From an uncultured Sutterella sp. (lineage in GTDB: Bacteria; Pseudomonadota; Gammaproteobacteria; Burkholderiales; Burkholderiaceae_F), in contig CAJMKD010000002.1 of NCBI GenBank assembly GCA_905213905.1, forward strand, positions 124,001 to 188,000: a DNA stretch of 64,000 nt. The letters run 5' to 3'. Numbering within the stretch: the first letter of the stretch is position 1; each line of letters starts with the position of its first letter. Below the pieces are notes generated by a model that was given only the letters and a program-made list of their open reading frames with translations, was not told the DNA's origin and did not search any database. Below are positions 50,213-59,700 of this stretch, one piece after another. The position numbers and the translations under genes were made by a program.

Positions 50213-51649
50213 ATGAAGACGTTGAAAATTGGTTTGTCTTCGGGAATCAATCCTTAGCCTGCGGTGCAGTGCAAAGCTGCGATTTTTTCTGCGGCAGCGG
50301 CGCATCAGGCCGCGGTCGACCTGTTTGAAGATCGAGAGGAAATGCGCGCTGATGCGCCTACGCCGCGCATCGGACTTGCCGATAGAAAAATCGCTTCGCT
50401 TCTGAGCGTCAAGGCGCTTGAGGCGGCTGGCTGCGATGAAGCCATTCTGCCTGATGTCAAAATTCAACCCTATCTCGAAGAAGTGCAGAAGGAGGTTTCG
50501 ATTCCGATCGTGCCGCTTTTTGCGGGCGTTGAGGCATACGTCAAGGCAAAAGGCATCAAGCGTGTTGGGCTTCTCGGATCAGCAGTTCCTGCAGAATACT
50601 TTAAGAAAAGCTTCGGCGATGCTCTCGAGTGGGTGGATGCAACGGAAGAAGAGCTGGCTGAATTTGAAATTCTTCAGAACCCGAAAACCGGTCTGCGCAA
50701 AGCGGGGCTGACGGATGCCTTCAAGGCCAAGCTTCTTGAGATTGGTCGTGCCATGACGGGGAGAGGCGCGCAGTGTCTGATTCCCAATTGCACGCAGATG
50801 GCGCGCTTTGCGACTGAACTGCAAGCCGCAGGGCTCCCGCTTTTCGATATTCTTCGCGATGCGGCGGAACGCGCGGTAACCCAGGCGCCTGCTCGGCAGC
50901 CGATCGGATTCAAGATCGGCATGATCGGCGGCCTTGGGCCGGCAGCGACCGTCGATCTTTACGACAAAATCGTGAAGGCAACGCCGGCGAAGACCGACCA
51001 GGAACACATCAAGCTCGTTGTCGAGCAGAATCCGCAAATCCCTGACCGAACAGCCGCACTGCTTGAGGGCGGCGAAGATCCGACGCTGGCGCTCTTCAAT
51101 TGCGCGAAGCGCCTTGAGCGCGACGGCTGCGATGCCATCATCGTTCCTTGCAACACCGCGCACGCTTTCGTGCCGTACCTTGAGCGCTATCTGCACACGC
51201 CTTTCATCAATATGCAGCAGACGGCGCTCGATGAAATCAAGGCGAAGCTCGGCGACGCGGCGCGCATCGGCCTCTTGGCGACGACGGGAACAGTCCGTAC
51301 AGGCATCTACGGCGACAAGGCGAAAGCCATGGGCATCCCGCTCTTTGTGCCCGACGAAGCGCATCAGGCGCGCGTGATGGCGGCGATCTACGGTCCGCAG
51401 GGCGCCAAGGCCGGGTATACCGATGGTGTCTGCCGGTCGGATCTATTGAGCGCAGCAGAGTATTTGGTCAAGACCTACGACTGCAACTGCCTCATCCTCG
51501 GCTGCACGGAGCTGCCGCTGATTCTGGATGAATCGGATGCATTCAGCGTTGCTGGCAAGACGGTTGTCGTGGTTGACCCGACAGCGGCACTTGCGCGCCG
51601 CGTTGTAGCTGTTGCAGAGAAGGTGACGGCAGAACGCGGTGTTCGCTGA
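50213..51649 (+). pseudogene. Two-domain aspartate/glutamate racemase-like gene with in-frame amber codon
   Basis: A good RBS (AAGGTGAGGA) stands before ATG 50213; after 14 codons (MKTLKIGLSSGINP) comes TAG at 50255-50257, and the same frame then runs open to 51649 (about 463 more codons). The N-terminal half is a degenerate racemase domain: its first catalytic Cys is lost (ILPDVK in place of PCN) while NCTQMAR keeps the second. The C-terminal half has the full pair, GMIGGLGPAATVDLYDKIV, IVPCNTAHAF and LILGCTELPL. A restart at GTG 50264 would yield all but the first beta strand. It may be a recent pseudogene, a shortened but working gene, or a sequencing error. Confidence 0.75.
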
Positions 51650-51683
51650 GCGCATAAAGAAGACGCGGATGAAATAAAAAAAA

Positions 51684-51716
51684 GAAAGCAGCGCCTCGCG
51701 CAGACGCTGCTTTCAG
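51684..51716 (+). terminator. Terminator after the racemase-like gene
   Basis: GAAAGCAGCG and CGCTGCTTTC form a perfect 10-bp stem around an 11-base loop, followed by a weak AGAGTTTT tail. It separates the racemase-like gene from the dehydrogenase. Confidence 0.75.
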
Positions 51717-51737
51717 AGTTTTCGGAGCAGCAGAATC

Positions 51738-52658
51738 ATGAAGCAGAAAGAATATGCGCCGACGGTGCCTGCCGACGTCGCCTTCATCGGTTTGGGCGTC
51801 ATGGGCTATCCCATGGCGGGACATCTGGCGCGCGCCGGACACCGTGTTACGGTTTACAACCGAACAACTGCCAAGGCAGAGAAGTGGACGGCCGAATTCT
51901 GCGGCCGCATGGCGAAGACGCCTCGGGAAGCCGTTCAAAATGCGAAGTTCGTCTTTGCCTGTGTCGGCAATGATGATGATTTGCGAAGTGTTGTCTTGGG
52001 CGAAAGCGGCGCCTTTGCCGGCATGATGCCCGGCGCTCTTTTTTGCGATCACACGACAGTCAGTGCGCAGGTTGAAAAAGAGCTGGCGGAAGAAGCGGGC
52101 AAATCCGGCTTTGGGTATGTGGATGCGCCAGTGTCGGGCGGCCAGGCGGGAGCAGAGAACGGCGTATTGACAGTGCTGATGGGCGGCGATCCGCTGGCCT
52201 GTTCTCTTCTCATGCCGGTCATCGAATGCTATTCGCAGCAAGTGACGCGCTTTGGGGATGTCGGCAGCGGGCAGCTTGCGAAAATGGTGAATCAGATTTG
52301 CATTGCAGGTTGTGTGCAGGGTCTTGCTGAAGGGATTGCCTTCGGCATGAATGCCGGACTGGACGTGCCGCTCCTTGTAAAGGCGCTCGGCGGCGGCGCA
52401 GCGTCGTCTTGGCAGATGCTCAACCGCGGAGAGACTATGGCGGAAGGCAAATTCAATTTTGGTTTTGCTGTGGACTGGATGCGCAAGGATCTTGGCATCG
52501 CGATGGCGGAAGCGAAGCGGAATGGCTCAGAGTTGCCTGTCGCAGAAATTGTTGATCGGTTTTACGCAGAAATTCAGTCCGCGGGCGGCAATCGCTTTGA
52601 TACGTCGAGCCTCATCGCGCGCTTGCCCAGAAAAGGCTTCAAGCCGATCTCACGGTAA
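51738..52658 (+). CDS. NAD(P)-dependent beta-hydroxyacid dehydrogenase (3-hydroxyisobutyrate/tartronate semialdehyde type)
   Basis: 306 aa. Rossmann motif AFIGLGVMGYPMAGHLARAGH (about 14-35), the family signature at FVFACVGNDDDLRSVV, DAPVSGGQAGAENGVLTVLMGG (about 130-151; substrate-binding), GSGQLAKMVNQICIAGCVQGLAEGI (catalytic Lys, about 175-199) and KDLGIAMAEAK near the end. It resembles GarR/3-HIB dehydrogenases; which acid it oxidises or reduces is unknown. Confidence 0.9.
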   Translation: MKQKEYAPTVPADVAFIGLGVMGYPMAGHLARAGHRVTVYNRTTAKAEKWTAEFCGRMAKTPREAVQNAKFVFACVGNDDDLRSVVLGESGAFAGMMPGALFCDHTTVSAQVEKELAEEAGKSGFGYVDAPVSGGQAGAENGVLTVLMGGDPLACSLLMPVIECYSQQVTRFGDVGSGQLAKMVNQICIAGCVQGLAEGIAFGMNAGLDVPLLVKALGGGAASSWQMLNRGETMAEGKFNFGFAVDWMRKDLGIAMAEAKRNGSELPVAEIVDRFYAEIQSAGGNRFDTSSLIARLPRKGFKPISR

Positions 52659-52734
52659 GGCAGGGCTTTCTGTTCGGCCGTTGCTTGGCTTCGAGACAGA
52701 TAATGCTTTGCTAAAATTCGAAAATTAAACCTTC

Positions 52735-52797
52735 TGCGCCGCGATGACTCCTACCCAACGAAAAGTGCGGGCAATGCGGAAAGCGGCGCTTTTTTTC
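52735..52797 (+). terminator. Stem and T-run in the glnS leader
   Basis: GCGCCGC (52736-52742) could pair with GCGGCGC (52783-52789), and TTTTTTT follows directly. The loop is long (about 40 bases). Either it terminates the dehydrogenase transcript or it acts in the leader of glnS, whose ATG is 24 bp after it. Confidence 0.45.
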
Positions 52798-52820
52798 AGC
52801 CCTCTTTTTGGAAGAACGCG

Positions 52821-54890
52821 ATGAGCGACAATCTGGATGCGGCTTCCGGCCGTCCGACCAATTTCATTCGCAACATCATTGAGGAAGATCTTGCGCAGGG
52901 CGCCAATCTTCCCCGCTACTGGTGCGGGCACCCGGCCCCCTACAGCGAGCAGCTTCAAAAAGGGGCCCCGGACGTGGCGAAGATCCGCACGCGTTTCCCG
53001 CCGGAGCCGAACGGATACCTCCACATCGGCCATGCCAAGAGCATCTGCCTCAATTTCGGTCTTGCGCGCGACTACGGCGGGTACTGCCATATGCGCTTTG
53101 ACGACACGAATCCGGTGAAGGAAGACCAAGAATATGTCGATGGCATTCTCGACAGCGTTCGCTGGCTTGGCTTCAACTGGGTTCACGGGGAGGAAAACAA
53201 TCTCTACTTCGCGAGCAGCTACTTTGAGTACATGTATCTCTTCGCGGAGCATCTTATTAAGACGGGCTACGCTTATGTGGACGAACAGTCTGTCGATGAG
53301 ATGCGCGAAAATCGCGGCACGCTGAAGGAGCCGGGAAAGAACTCCCCCTATCGCGATCGTTCGCCCGAAGAGAATCTGCGGCTCTTCCGCGAAATGCGCG
53401 ACGGCAAGCATCCGGAAGGCTCCATGGTGCTTCGCGCAAAGATCGACATGGCGAGTCCCAACATCAATCTGCGCGATCCGGCGATCTATCGAATTCGATT
53501 CGCGGACCATCATGCGACGGGCAGCAAGTGGTGCATCTATCCGATGTACACCTACGCGCATCCGATCGAGGACTCGCTCGAAAACATCACGCACTCGATT
53601 TGCACGCTTGAATTCGAAGATCAGCGAGCCTTCTACGACTGGGCGCTCGAGCGCATCATTCCTGTGCTGCGCACGCCGCAGTACGAGGAAGCAAAGGCGC
53701 TCATCGCGGCTATGGCAGCAGGCAAGGACGAACGCGGTCTCCGCTTCCTTGAAGAGGCGTATGAAGCGCGCGGCAAGCTTGGACAAAGCGAACCCGAAAT
53801 GCAGATGGCGGCGCTTTTTGATGGCTGGGCGGCCGAGCGTCCTCAGTCGCTCGAAGATGCCGGCGCGAAGCGCTTTTTCGAACTTCTTGCGGCGCATCCC
53901 GAGAATTTCACGCCGCTCATGCAGGCCGCGCTTGGCTTTGTTCGCAAGAACTTCTTCCTCCTTTCGCATCAGTATGAATTCAATCGACTGAGCCTCACGT
54001 ATGTGGTTGTGAGCAAGCGAAAGCTCATCCAGCTCGTGAAGGAAGGCTTCGTTGACGGCTGGGATGATCCCCGCATGCCGACAATCGTGGGGCTGCGCCG
54101 TCGCGGCTATACGCCAGAAAGCCTCCAGCACTTTGCTGAACGCTGCGGCGTCTCTAAGGTTTCGGGCGGCTGGATCGATTATTCGGTGCTGGAAGCCTGC
54201 CTGCGTGAAGATCTGGAATCCCGTGCCGAACGCCGCATGACGGTGATGAAGCCCTTGAAGCTCATCATCGACAACTATCCTGAAGGCGTCTCTGAGGAGC
54301 TTATTGCAGACAATCATCCGCAGAAGCCCGAAATGGGCACGCGAAAGATTACTTTCTCGCGCGAACTGTGGATTGAGGAAACAGATTTTGCGGAAGTGCC
54401 GCCGAAGGGCTTCCGCCGCCTTACGATTCCTGCGGACGGCACGCCTGCGAAGCCCGTCCGTCTGCGCTACGGCTACGTTATTGTGCCGACCTCAGTGGAT
54501 AAGGATGAGAGCGGCAAGGTGACGGCGGTTCACGCGCGTTATCTCCCAGAGACCAAGTCCGGCACAGAAGGCTCCATGTCGGTGAAGACGAAGGCCACGA
54601 TCCACTGGCTCGATGCCAAGACGGCTGTTCCTGCAGAAATCCGCGTCTACGATCGTCTTTTCTGCAAACCCAACCCTGAAGAGGGCGAAGGCAGCTTCCT
54701 TGACAATCTCACGCCGAATTCGAAGGTTGTTCTGCACTCCTACGTCGAGCCTTCAACGGCGTCCGCAAAGCCCGACGATAAGTTCCAGTTTGAACGGACG
54801 GGCTACTTCGTGGCAGACCGGGAAGACCACTCACCCGAGCACCCCGTCTTCAATCTTTCGGTCGGACTGAAGGATTCCTGGGGAAAATAA
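52821..54890 (+). CDS. glnS: Glutaminyl-tRNA synthetase GlnS, with internal insertion
   Basis: Class I synthetase charging tRNA-Gln. PPEPNGYLHIGHAKS (the HIGH motif, residues 60-74), MRFDDTNPVKEDQEYVDGI (about 92-110), DHHATGSKWCIYPMYTYAHPIEDSLE (about 230-255), and VVVSKRKL (KMSKS counterpart, about 394) are present, and the C-terminal beta barrels are normal. The protein is 689 aa against about 555-590 elsewhere. Comparing with E. coli, where the catalytic half passes straight into RQYEFSRLN, here some 95-100 residues (about 287-383) lie between PQYEE and HQYEFNRLS. The insert is soluble and largely helical by its composition; I do not recognise it. Confidence 0.93.
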   Translation: MSDNLDAASGRPTNFIRNIIEEDLAQGANLPRYWCGHPAPYSEQLQKGAPDVAKIRTRFPPEPNGYLHIGHAKSICLNFGLARDYGGYCHMRFDDTNPVKEDQEYVDGILDSVRWLGFNWVHGEENNLYFASSYFEYMYLFAEHLIKTGYAYVDEQSVDEMRENRGTLKEPGKNSPYRDRSPEENLRLFREMRDGKHPEGSMVLRAKIDMASPNINLRDPAIYRIRFADHHATGSKWCIYPMYTYAHPIEDSLENITHSICTLEFEDQRAFYDWALERIIPVLRTPQYEEAKALIAAMAAGKDERGLRFLEEAYEARGKLGQSEPEMQMAALFDGWAAERPQSLEDAGAKRFFELLAAHPENFTPLMQAALGFVRKNFFLLSHQYEFNRLSLTYVVVSKRKLIQLVKEGFVDGWDDPRMPTIVGLRRRGYTPESLQHFAERCGVSKVSGGWIDYSVLEACLREDLESRAERRMTVMKPLKLIIDNYPEGVSEELIADNHPQKPEMGTRKITFSRELWIEETDFAEVPPKGFRRLTIPADGTPAKPVRLRYGYVIVPTSVDKDESGKVTAVHARYLPETKSGTEGSMSVKTKATIHWLDAKTAVPAEIRVYDRLFCKPNPEEGEGSFLDNLTPNSKVVLHSYVEPSTASAKPDDKFQFERTGYFVADREDHSPEHPVFNLSVGLKDSWGK

Positions 54891-54927
54891 GGCGCGGTAA
54901 ACAATCGGTTGCCATTTGCTTTTAAAA

Positions 54928-54959
54928 CGGGGACGACGCCTCAAGTTGCGTCGTCCCCG
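54928..54959. terminator. Perfect hairpin after glnS
   Basis: CGGGGACGACGC pairs perfectly with GCGTCGTCCCCG (12 bp) around an 8-base loop. It follows glnS by about 40 bp. On the plus strand there is no T-run after it; the A-run comes before it. Confidence 0.55.
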
Positions 54960-55154
54960 CTATGCTATGATCAGTCGTCGGCTGGGTGCGCATCCGCGCA
55001 TCGGTCACCTTTGGCAAGGGTCTGTTGATCGGTCCTCGAAAGGTCGCAGGTTTTTGTCGCTAGTTAGTCAATATGCCCAGTAGCTGAGGCGAGCTGTTTC
55101 GTCGCAAGCACATGCTTTGGCTGATTGGGTCGGTTCACAAGGAAAATCATCATC
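54960..55154 (+). other. 195-bp leader region of the FMN-binding protein gene
   Basis: No gene of useful length. It should hold the promoter of the FMN-binding protein gene. I looked for an FMN riboswitch and an FNR-type TTGAT-N4-ATCAA box and found neither in convincing form. Confidence 0.3.
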
Positions 55155-55484
55155 ATGAAGAAGATCATTGTTGCCGCTGCTGCTGCGCTCCTCGCTGCCG
55201 GTGCCGCTCAGGCTGCCTATAAGGACGGTACGTACACGGGCGAAGGCAAGGGCCGTGAATCCCAGATTCAGGTCCAGGTCGTGGTCAAGGACGGCAAGAT
55301 CGCCGACGTGAAGGTCGTCAAGCACGGCGAAACGGAAATGATCATCGCTGCGCCGATCGAAACGATGCTGCCTGAAATCGTCAAGAAGAACGGCGTTGAA
55401 GGCGTTGACAGCGTTGGCGGCGCCACGCTCTCCTCCGAAGGCATCAAGGCTGCCGTCAAAGATGCGCTCTCGAAGGCTCAGTAA
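55155..55484 (+). CDS. Exported FMN-binding domain protein
   Basis: A 109-residue protein: signal peptide MKKIIVAAAAALLAAGAAQA (cleavage after AQA, about residue 20), then a single FMN-binding domain with YKDGTYTGEGKG, VVKDGKIADVKVVKHGET and, near the end, EGVDSVGGATLSSEG (about 82-96). The D-S-V-G-G-A-T motif matches the ApbE flavinylation signature, where FMN is linked to Thr. ApbE is encoded next, which supports a covalent periplasmic flavin carrier, probably for electron transfer to periplasmic reductases. ATG 55155 has AAGGAAAATC upstream. Confidence 0.85.
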   Translation: MKKIIVAAAAALLAAGAAQAAYKDGTYTGEGKGRESQIQVQVVVKDGKIADVKVVKHGETEMIIAAPIETMLPEIVKKNGVEGVDSVGGATLSSEGIKAAVKDALSKAQ

Positions 55485-55534
55485 TCAGCCTCTTTGATGC
55501 GGTTTCGCTCTGACGAAGCCCGTCGATGATGCAT

Positions 55535-55566
55535 AGGGGATCCTGCAAACCGGGTCCCCTTTTTTA
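55535..55566 (+). terminator. Terminator between FMN-binding gene and apbE
   Basis: AGGGGATCC and GGGTCCCCT pair (one wobble) around TGCAAACC and end in TTTTTTA. It would give the small FMN protein its own, more abundant message, with read-through into apbE. Confidence 0.85.
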
Positions 55567-55595
55567 TTCAGCAAATTTCTTTCAAGAGAACGTTC

Positions 55596-56696
55596 ATGCG
55601 ATTTCCTGTCGCGGCAATTGTCGCTTCTTTGGCTTTAACGCTTTTCATTGCCGGCGAGCCGATTTTGGCGCAGGATGCGCTACCAGCAGCACACGCACAG
55701 ACTTCGACGGTCGAGGCGCCGACGGAATATGAAGCGAGCTGGCAGAGCCTTCATATGGGAACGCTCATTACGGGTAAAGTCTTCGGCAAAACTGCGGCTG
55801 AAACCGAGCGCTTAGCCAAGCTCGTGGAGTCTGAGATTGTTCGCTTCGACGACATGATGAGCGTGCATAAGGAAACGGTCCTCAACGAAGTGAACCGCCG
55901 CGCGGGCGAGTGGGTCGCTGTGACGCCCGAGATTGCCGAAATGACGAAGGAGGCGATTCTCGTAGCCGATATGACGGACGGCGCTTTTGAGCCCACCATC
56001 GGACCGCTCGTCAATCTTTGGAAAATCGGCTTTGGCGGGCACAGCGTACCGAGTGACGAGAAAATCAACGAGGCGCTGAAGCTCGTCGACCACTCCACCA
56101 TTGCCGTGAAGGAAGAAAACGGGCAATGGTATCTTCGCATCGGCAACGGGCAGAACATCGATATGGGCGCCATTGCAAAAGGCTACATCGGGCAGAAGCT
56201 CGCAGATCGCCTGAAAGCGGAAGGCGCAAAGCATGCGCTGCTTGATTTGGGCGGCAATGTCGTCGCCGTTGGCGACAAGCCGGGCGGCCAGCCTTGGCGA
56301 GTGGGGCTGCAGTGCCCGGACCAAACGAGAGGCGCCTATTTTGCCGTGGTGACTGCAATCGACGAGAGCGTCATTACCTCGGGCGCCTACGAACGGAATT
56401 TTGAAAAGAACGGCAAGCGCTACGGTCATATCCTGAGCGCGAAGACGGGGCGTCCTGTTCAGACGGACCTTTCATCCGTGACGATTGTGGATGCAAACGG
56501 CGCCAAGGCCGACGCACTTTGCACGGCGCTTTTCGGCATGGGCGAGAAAGCGGCGCAGGCGTTTTTGGAGCAGCACGCAGATGTTCACGCCGTGCTTCTT
56601 TCGGCCGACTTTAAAACTGCTTTTGTGAGCGACGGATTGCAAGACAAGGTTCGCATCACTGACCCGAGCATCACCGTTAAGATCATCAAGCATTGA
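55596..56696 (+). CDS. apbE: FAD:protein FMN transferase ApbE
   Basis: Attaches FMN from FAD to a Thr or Ser of target flavoproteins in the periplasm. 366 aa with a signal peptide (to about residue 25; no lipobox Cys). Conserved segments are MGTLITGKVFGK (about 53), FDDMMSVHKETVLNEVNR, GAFEPTIGPLVNLWKIG, DMGAIAKGYIGQKLAD (about 189; FAD binding), ALLDLGGNVVAVG (about 211) and SVITSGAYERNF (metal site, about 259), ending with HILSAKTGRPVQTDL and KADALCTALFGMG. It lies downstream of its likely substrate. Confidence 0.95.
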   Translation: MRFPVAAIVASLALTLFIAGEPILAQDALPAAHAQTSTVEAPTEYEASWQSLHMGTLITGKVFGKTAAETERLAKLVESEIVRFDDMMSVHKETVLNEVNRRAGEWVAVTPEIAEMTKEAILVADMTDGAFEPTIGPLVNLWKIGFGGHSVPSDEKINEALKLVDHSTIAVKEENGQWYLRIGNGQNIDMGAIAKGYIGQKLADRLKAEGAKHALLDLGGNVVAVGDKPGGQPWRVGLQCPDQTRGAYFAVVTAIDESVITSGAYERNFEKNGKRYGHILSAKTGRPVQTDLSSVTIVDANGAKADALCTALFGMGEKAAQAFLEQHADVHAVLLSADFKTAFVSDGLQDKVRITDPSITVKIIKH

Positions 56697-56728
56697 AATA
56701 ATTGCCGGTCTAGTCCACTGGAGACGTC

Positions 56729-59700
56729 ATGCAGGATCCCAAGTTCATTCATCTGCGCTTTCACTCCGAATACTCCATCACCGACGGCATTGTCCGGATT
56801 GATCCAATCCTGCATGCCGTCATGGAGCGCGGCGGCGTAGCGATCGGCATTGCCGACCTGATGAACATCTTCGGCGGGCTGCGTTTTTATACGCATGCGC
56901 TCGCTGCCGGCATTAAGCCGATTCTCGGCTGCGATTTAAAAATTCGCAATCCCAAGGATGCAAAGTTGCCTTACCGCATGGGCGTCATCTGCATGGACCA
57001 TGAGGGCTATCACTCGCTTTGCGTGCTTCTGACGAAGGCGTACCTCACAGATTCGGATGCCTATCGCGGTCAGGTGGATCCAGCATGGCTTGATGAAGAA
57101 GGCGCCAAAGGACTGATTGGCCTCACTGGCGGCGCGGAGGGCGAACTGGCTTCGCTGCTCATCAAGGGCAAGATCAAGGAAGCCGATGCGCTCGTCGAGC
57201 GGCTTAAGACGCAGTTTGGCGACAGACTCTACATCGAGCTTCAGCGCGCGGGGCGCCGCAATGATGAACTTGCCACTGCGCACTCGGCGAATTTTGCTGT
57301 CCGGCATGGGCTTCCTGTTGTTGCAACGCATCCGATTCAGTTTCTCAACAAGGAAGACTTTGAAGCGCATGAAGTGCGCTGCGCCATCGCAGAAGGCTTT
57401 ACGCTGCAGGACCCGCGCCGCGTCAAGCGCTATACGCCCGAGCAGTACATGAAGACCGAGGCGGATATGTGCGAACTTTTCGCCGATATTCCGGCTGCGC
57501 TCGAAAACACGATTGAAATCGCCAAGCGCTGCAACCTCGACCATGTTCTCTCCAAGCCGCAACTGCCGCTTTTTCCCACGCCCGAAGGGATGACGCTCGA
57601 TGATTACATTGATCATCTGGCTAAGGAAGGGCTGCAGAAGCGCCTGGATTTTCTATATCCCGACCCGAAGGAGCAGTCGGAGAAACGACCCGCTTACGAC
57701 AAGCGTCTTGAATACGAGCTCGGCATCATTAAAGGAATGAAGTTTCCTGGCTACTTCTTGATCGTTCAGGACTTCATCAACTGGTCGAAGAACAACGGCA
57801 TTCCGGTTGGTCCGGGGCGCGGTTCCGGCGCAGGTTCGCTTGTTGCGTACTCCTTAGGCATTACGGACTTGGATCCGCTGAAGTTTGACCTTCTTTTTGA
57901 ACGCTTCCTCAATCCGGAACGCGTCTCGATGCCTGACTTCGACGTTGACTTCTGCCAGTACAACCGCGACCGGACGATTGACTATGTGAAGCGCACATAC
58001 GGCGTTGAAGCCGTGAGCCAGATTGCGACGTTCGGTACGCTGGGGGCAAAGGCAGTGGTTCGCGACGTCGGGCGTGCGCTTGACGTGCCGTACATGAAGA
58101 CGGATGCGCTCTCCAAACTGATTCCTCAGCAGCCCGGCAAAAACATTTCGCTTGACGAAGCGTTCGCAGAGGTGCCTGAATTTAAAGAGGCTGTCGAGCG
58201 TGATGATGAATATAAGGAAATTCTTCGCCTCGCCAAGCCTCTGGAAGGCTTGACGCGCAACCTCGGCATGCATGCCGGTGGCGTCCTGATTGCACCAGGA
58301 AAATTGACGGATTTCTGTCCGCTCTACAACCCGGACGGCCATCCGGAAAATACGGTGAGTCAGTTTGACAAGAAGGACGTGGAAAACGTTGGCCTTGTGA
58401 AGTTCGACTTTCTGGGCCTCACAACGCTCTCCATTCTGGCGAAGGCAGTCGAATATATCGACAAGCTTCATCCCGGCACGCACTTTGAACTAAGCCGAAT
58501 CCCCGTGGAAGACGAGCCGACCTATAAGCTCTTCCAGGAGGCCCGAACCGTCGCTATCTTTCAGTTTGAATCGGACGGCATGCGCTCGCTTTTGAAGCAG
58601 GCAAAGCCCGACCGGCTGGAAGACTTGGTTGCTTTGAACGCTTTGTATCGTCCGGGGCCGATGGACCTGATTCCATCCTTTATTGCGCGAAAGTTCGGGC
58701 GCGAAAAAGTTGAATACCTGGATCCTCGCATGGAGCCGGTGCTGAAGGAAACCTACGGCATCATGGTCTATCAGGAACAGGTGATGCGAGTCGCTCAGGT
58801 TGTGGGCGGTTATTCGCTTGGCGGCGCCGACCTCTTGCGCCGCGCCATGGGGAAGAAGAATGTCGAAGAAATGAAGCGGCAGCGCGCTGTCTTCATTAAG
58901 GGGGCTGCAGAGCGAAACGTCAAAGAATCCGTAGCTACAGAAATCTTCGACTTGATGGAAAAGTTTGCCGGCTACGGCTTCAATAAGTCGCATGCTGCCG
59001 CTTATTCCTACGTTGCTTATCAGACGGCTTATCTCAAGGTGCATCACCCTGCAGCTTTTATGGCAGCCAACTTATGCATGGTGATGGACGACGGCGACAA
59101 GATGAAGACTTTCATTGATGACGCCAAGGAAAACGGGGTGGAGCTTCTGATGCCGGACGTCAATCAGAGCGAATGGTTCTTCTCTGTGCCGGACGAAAGC
59201 CATATCCGCTTTGGTCTCGGCGGGATCAAAGGGCTCAGTCAATCTGTTGTGACGGAACTCGTCAAAGCCAGAGAAGAGGGTGGTCCCTTTATCGATTTGT
59301 TTGACTTTGCTGCTCGCGTGCCGAGCCTCAATGCCAAATTCCTGGAAGGTCTCATTAAGGCTGGCGCTTTTGATTCACTTGATCCTGATCGAGGCAAGCT
59401 TTTCGGCAACATCAGTCAGGCGCTTGGCGCAGCGCAATCGTTGCGAGCCAGTGTTGGTCAGGCGAGTCTATTTGCAGATCCAGGCGAAGAACAAGAGCGC
59501 ATTGTCAGCTGGATTCCTGCGCCGCCATGGTCCGAGCGGCAGAAGCTTATTGAAGAAAAGAATGTTCTCGGATATTGGCTGACTGGTCATATGTATGACC
59601 AGTACCGCGAAGAGCTGAAGCATTTTTCGTCCACATCATTAAGTGACTTGCAGCCGACGCGAGACGTTGCCAAATTGGCAGGCATCATTACCAATATTCG

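Noticed and set aside
50255..50257. Pyrrolysine or selenocysteine decoding of the stop
   Set aside because: TAG is not a selenocysteine codon, and no pyl genes are in the window. Mutation or restart is far simpler.
52725..54317. Long open frame of 530 codons on the minus strand
   Set aside because: It lies fully antisense to glnS, which has all synthetase motifs. It is a codon-bias shadow in GC-rich sequence, with no recognisable motif.
54960..55154. FMN riboswitch or FNR site ahead of the FMN-binding protein
   Set aside because: No AGGGTGAAATTC-like core and no clear TTGAT-N4-ATCAA box.
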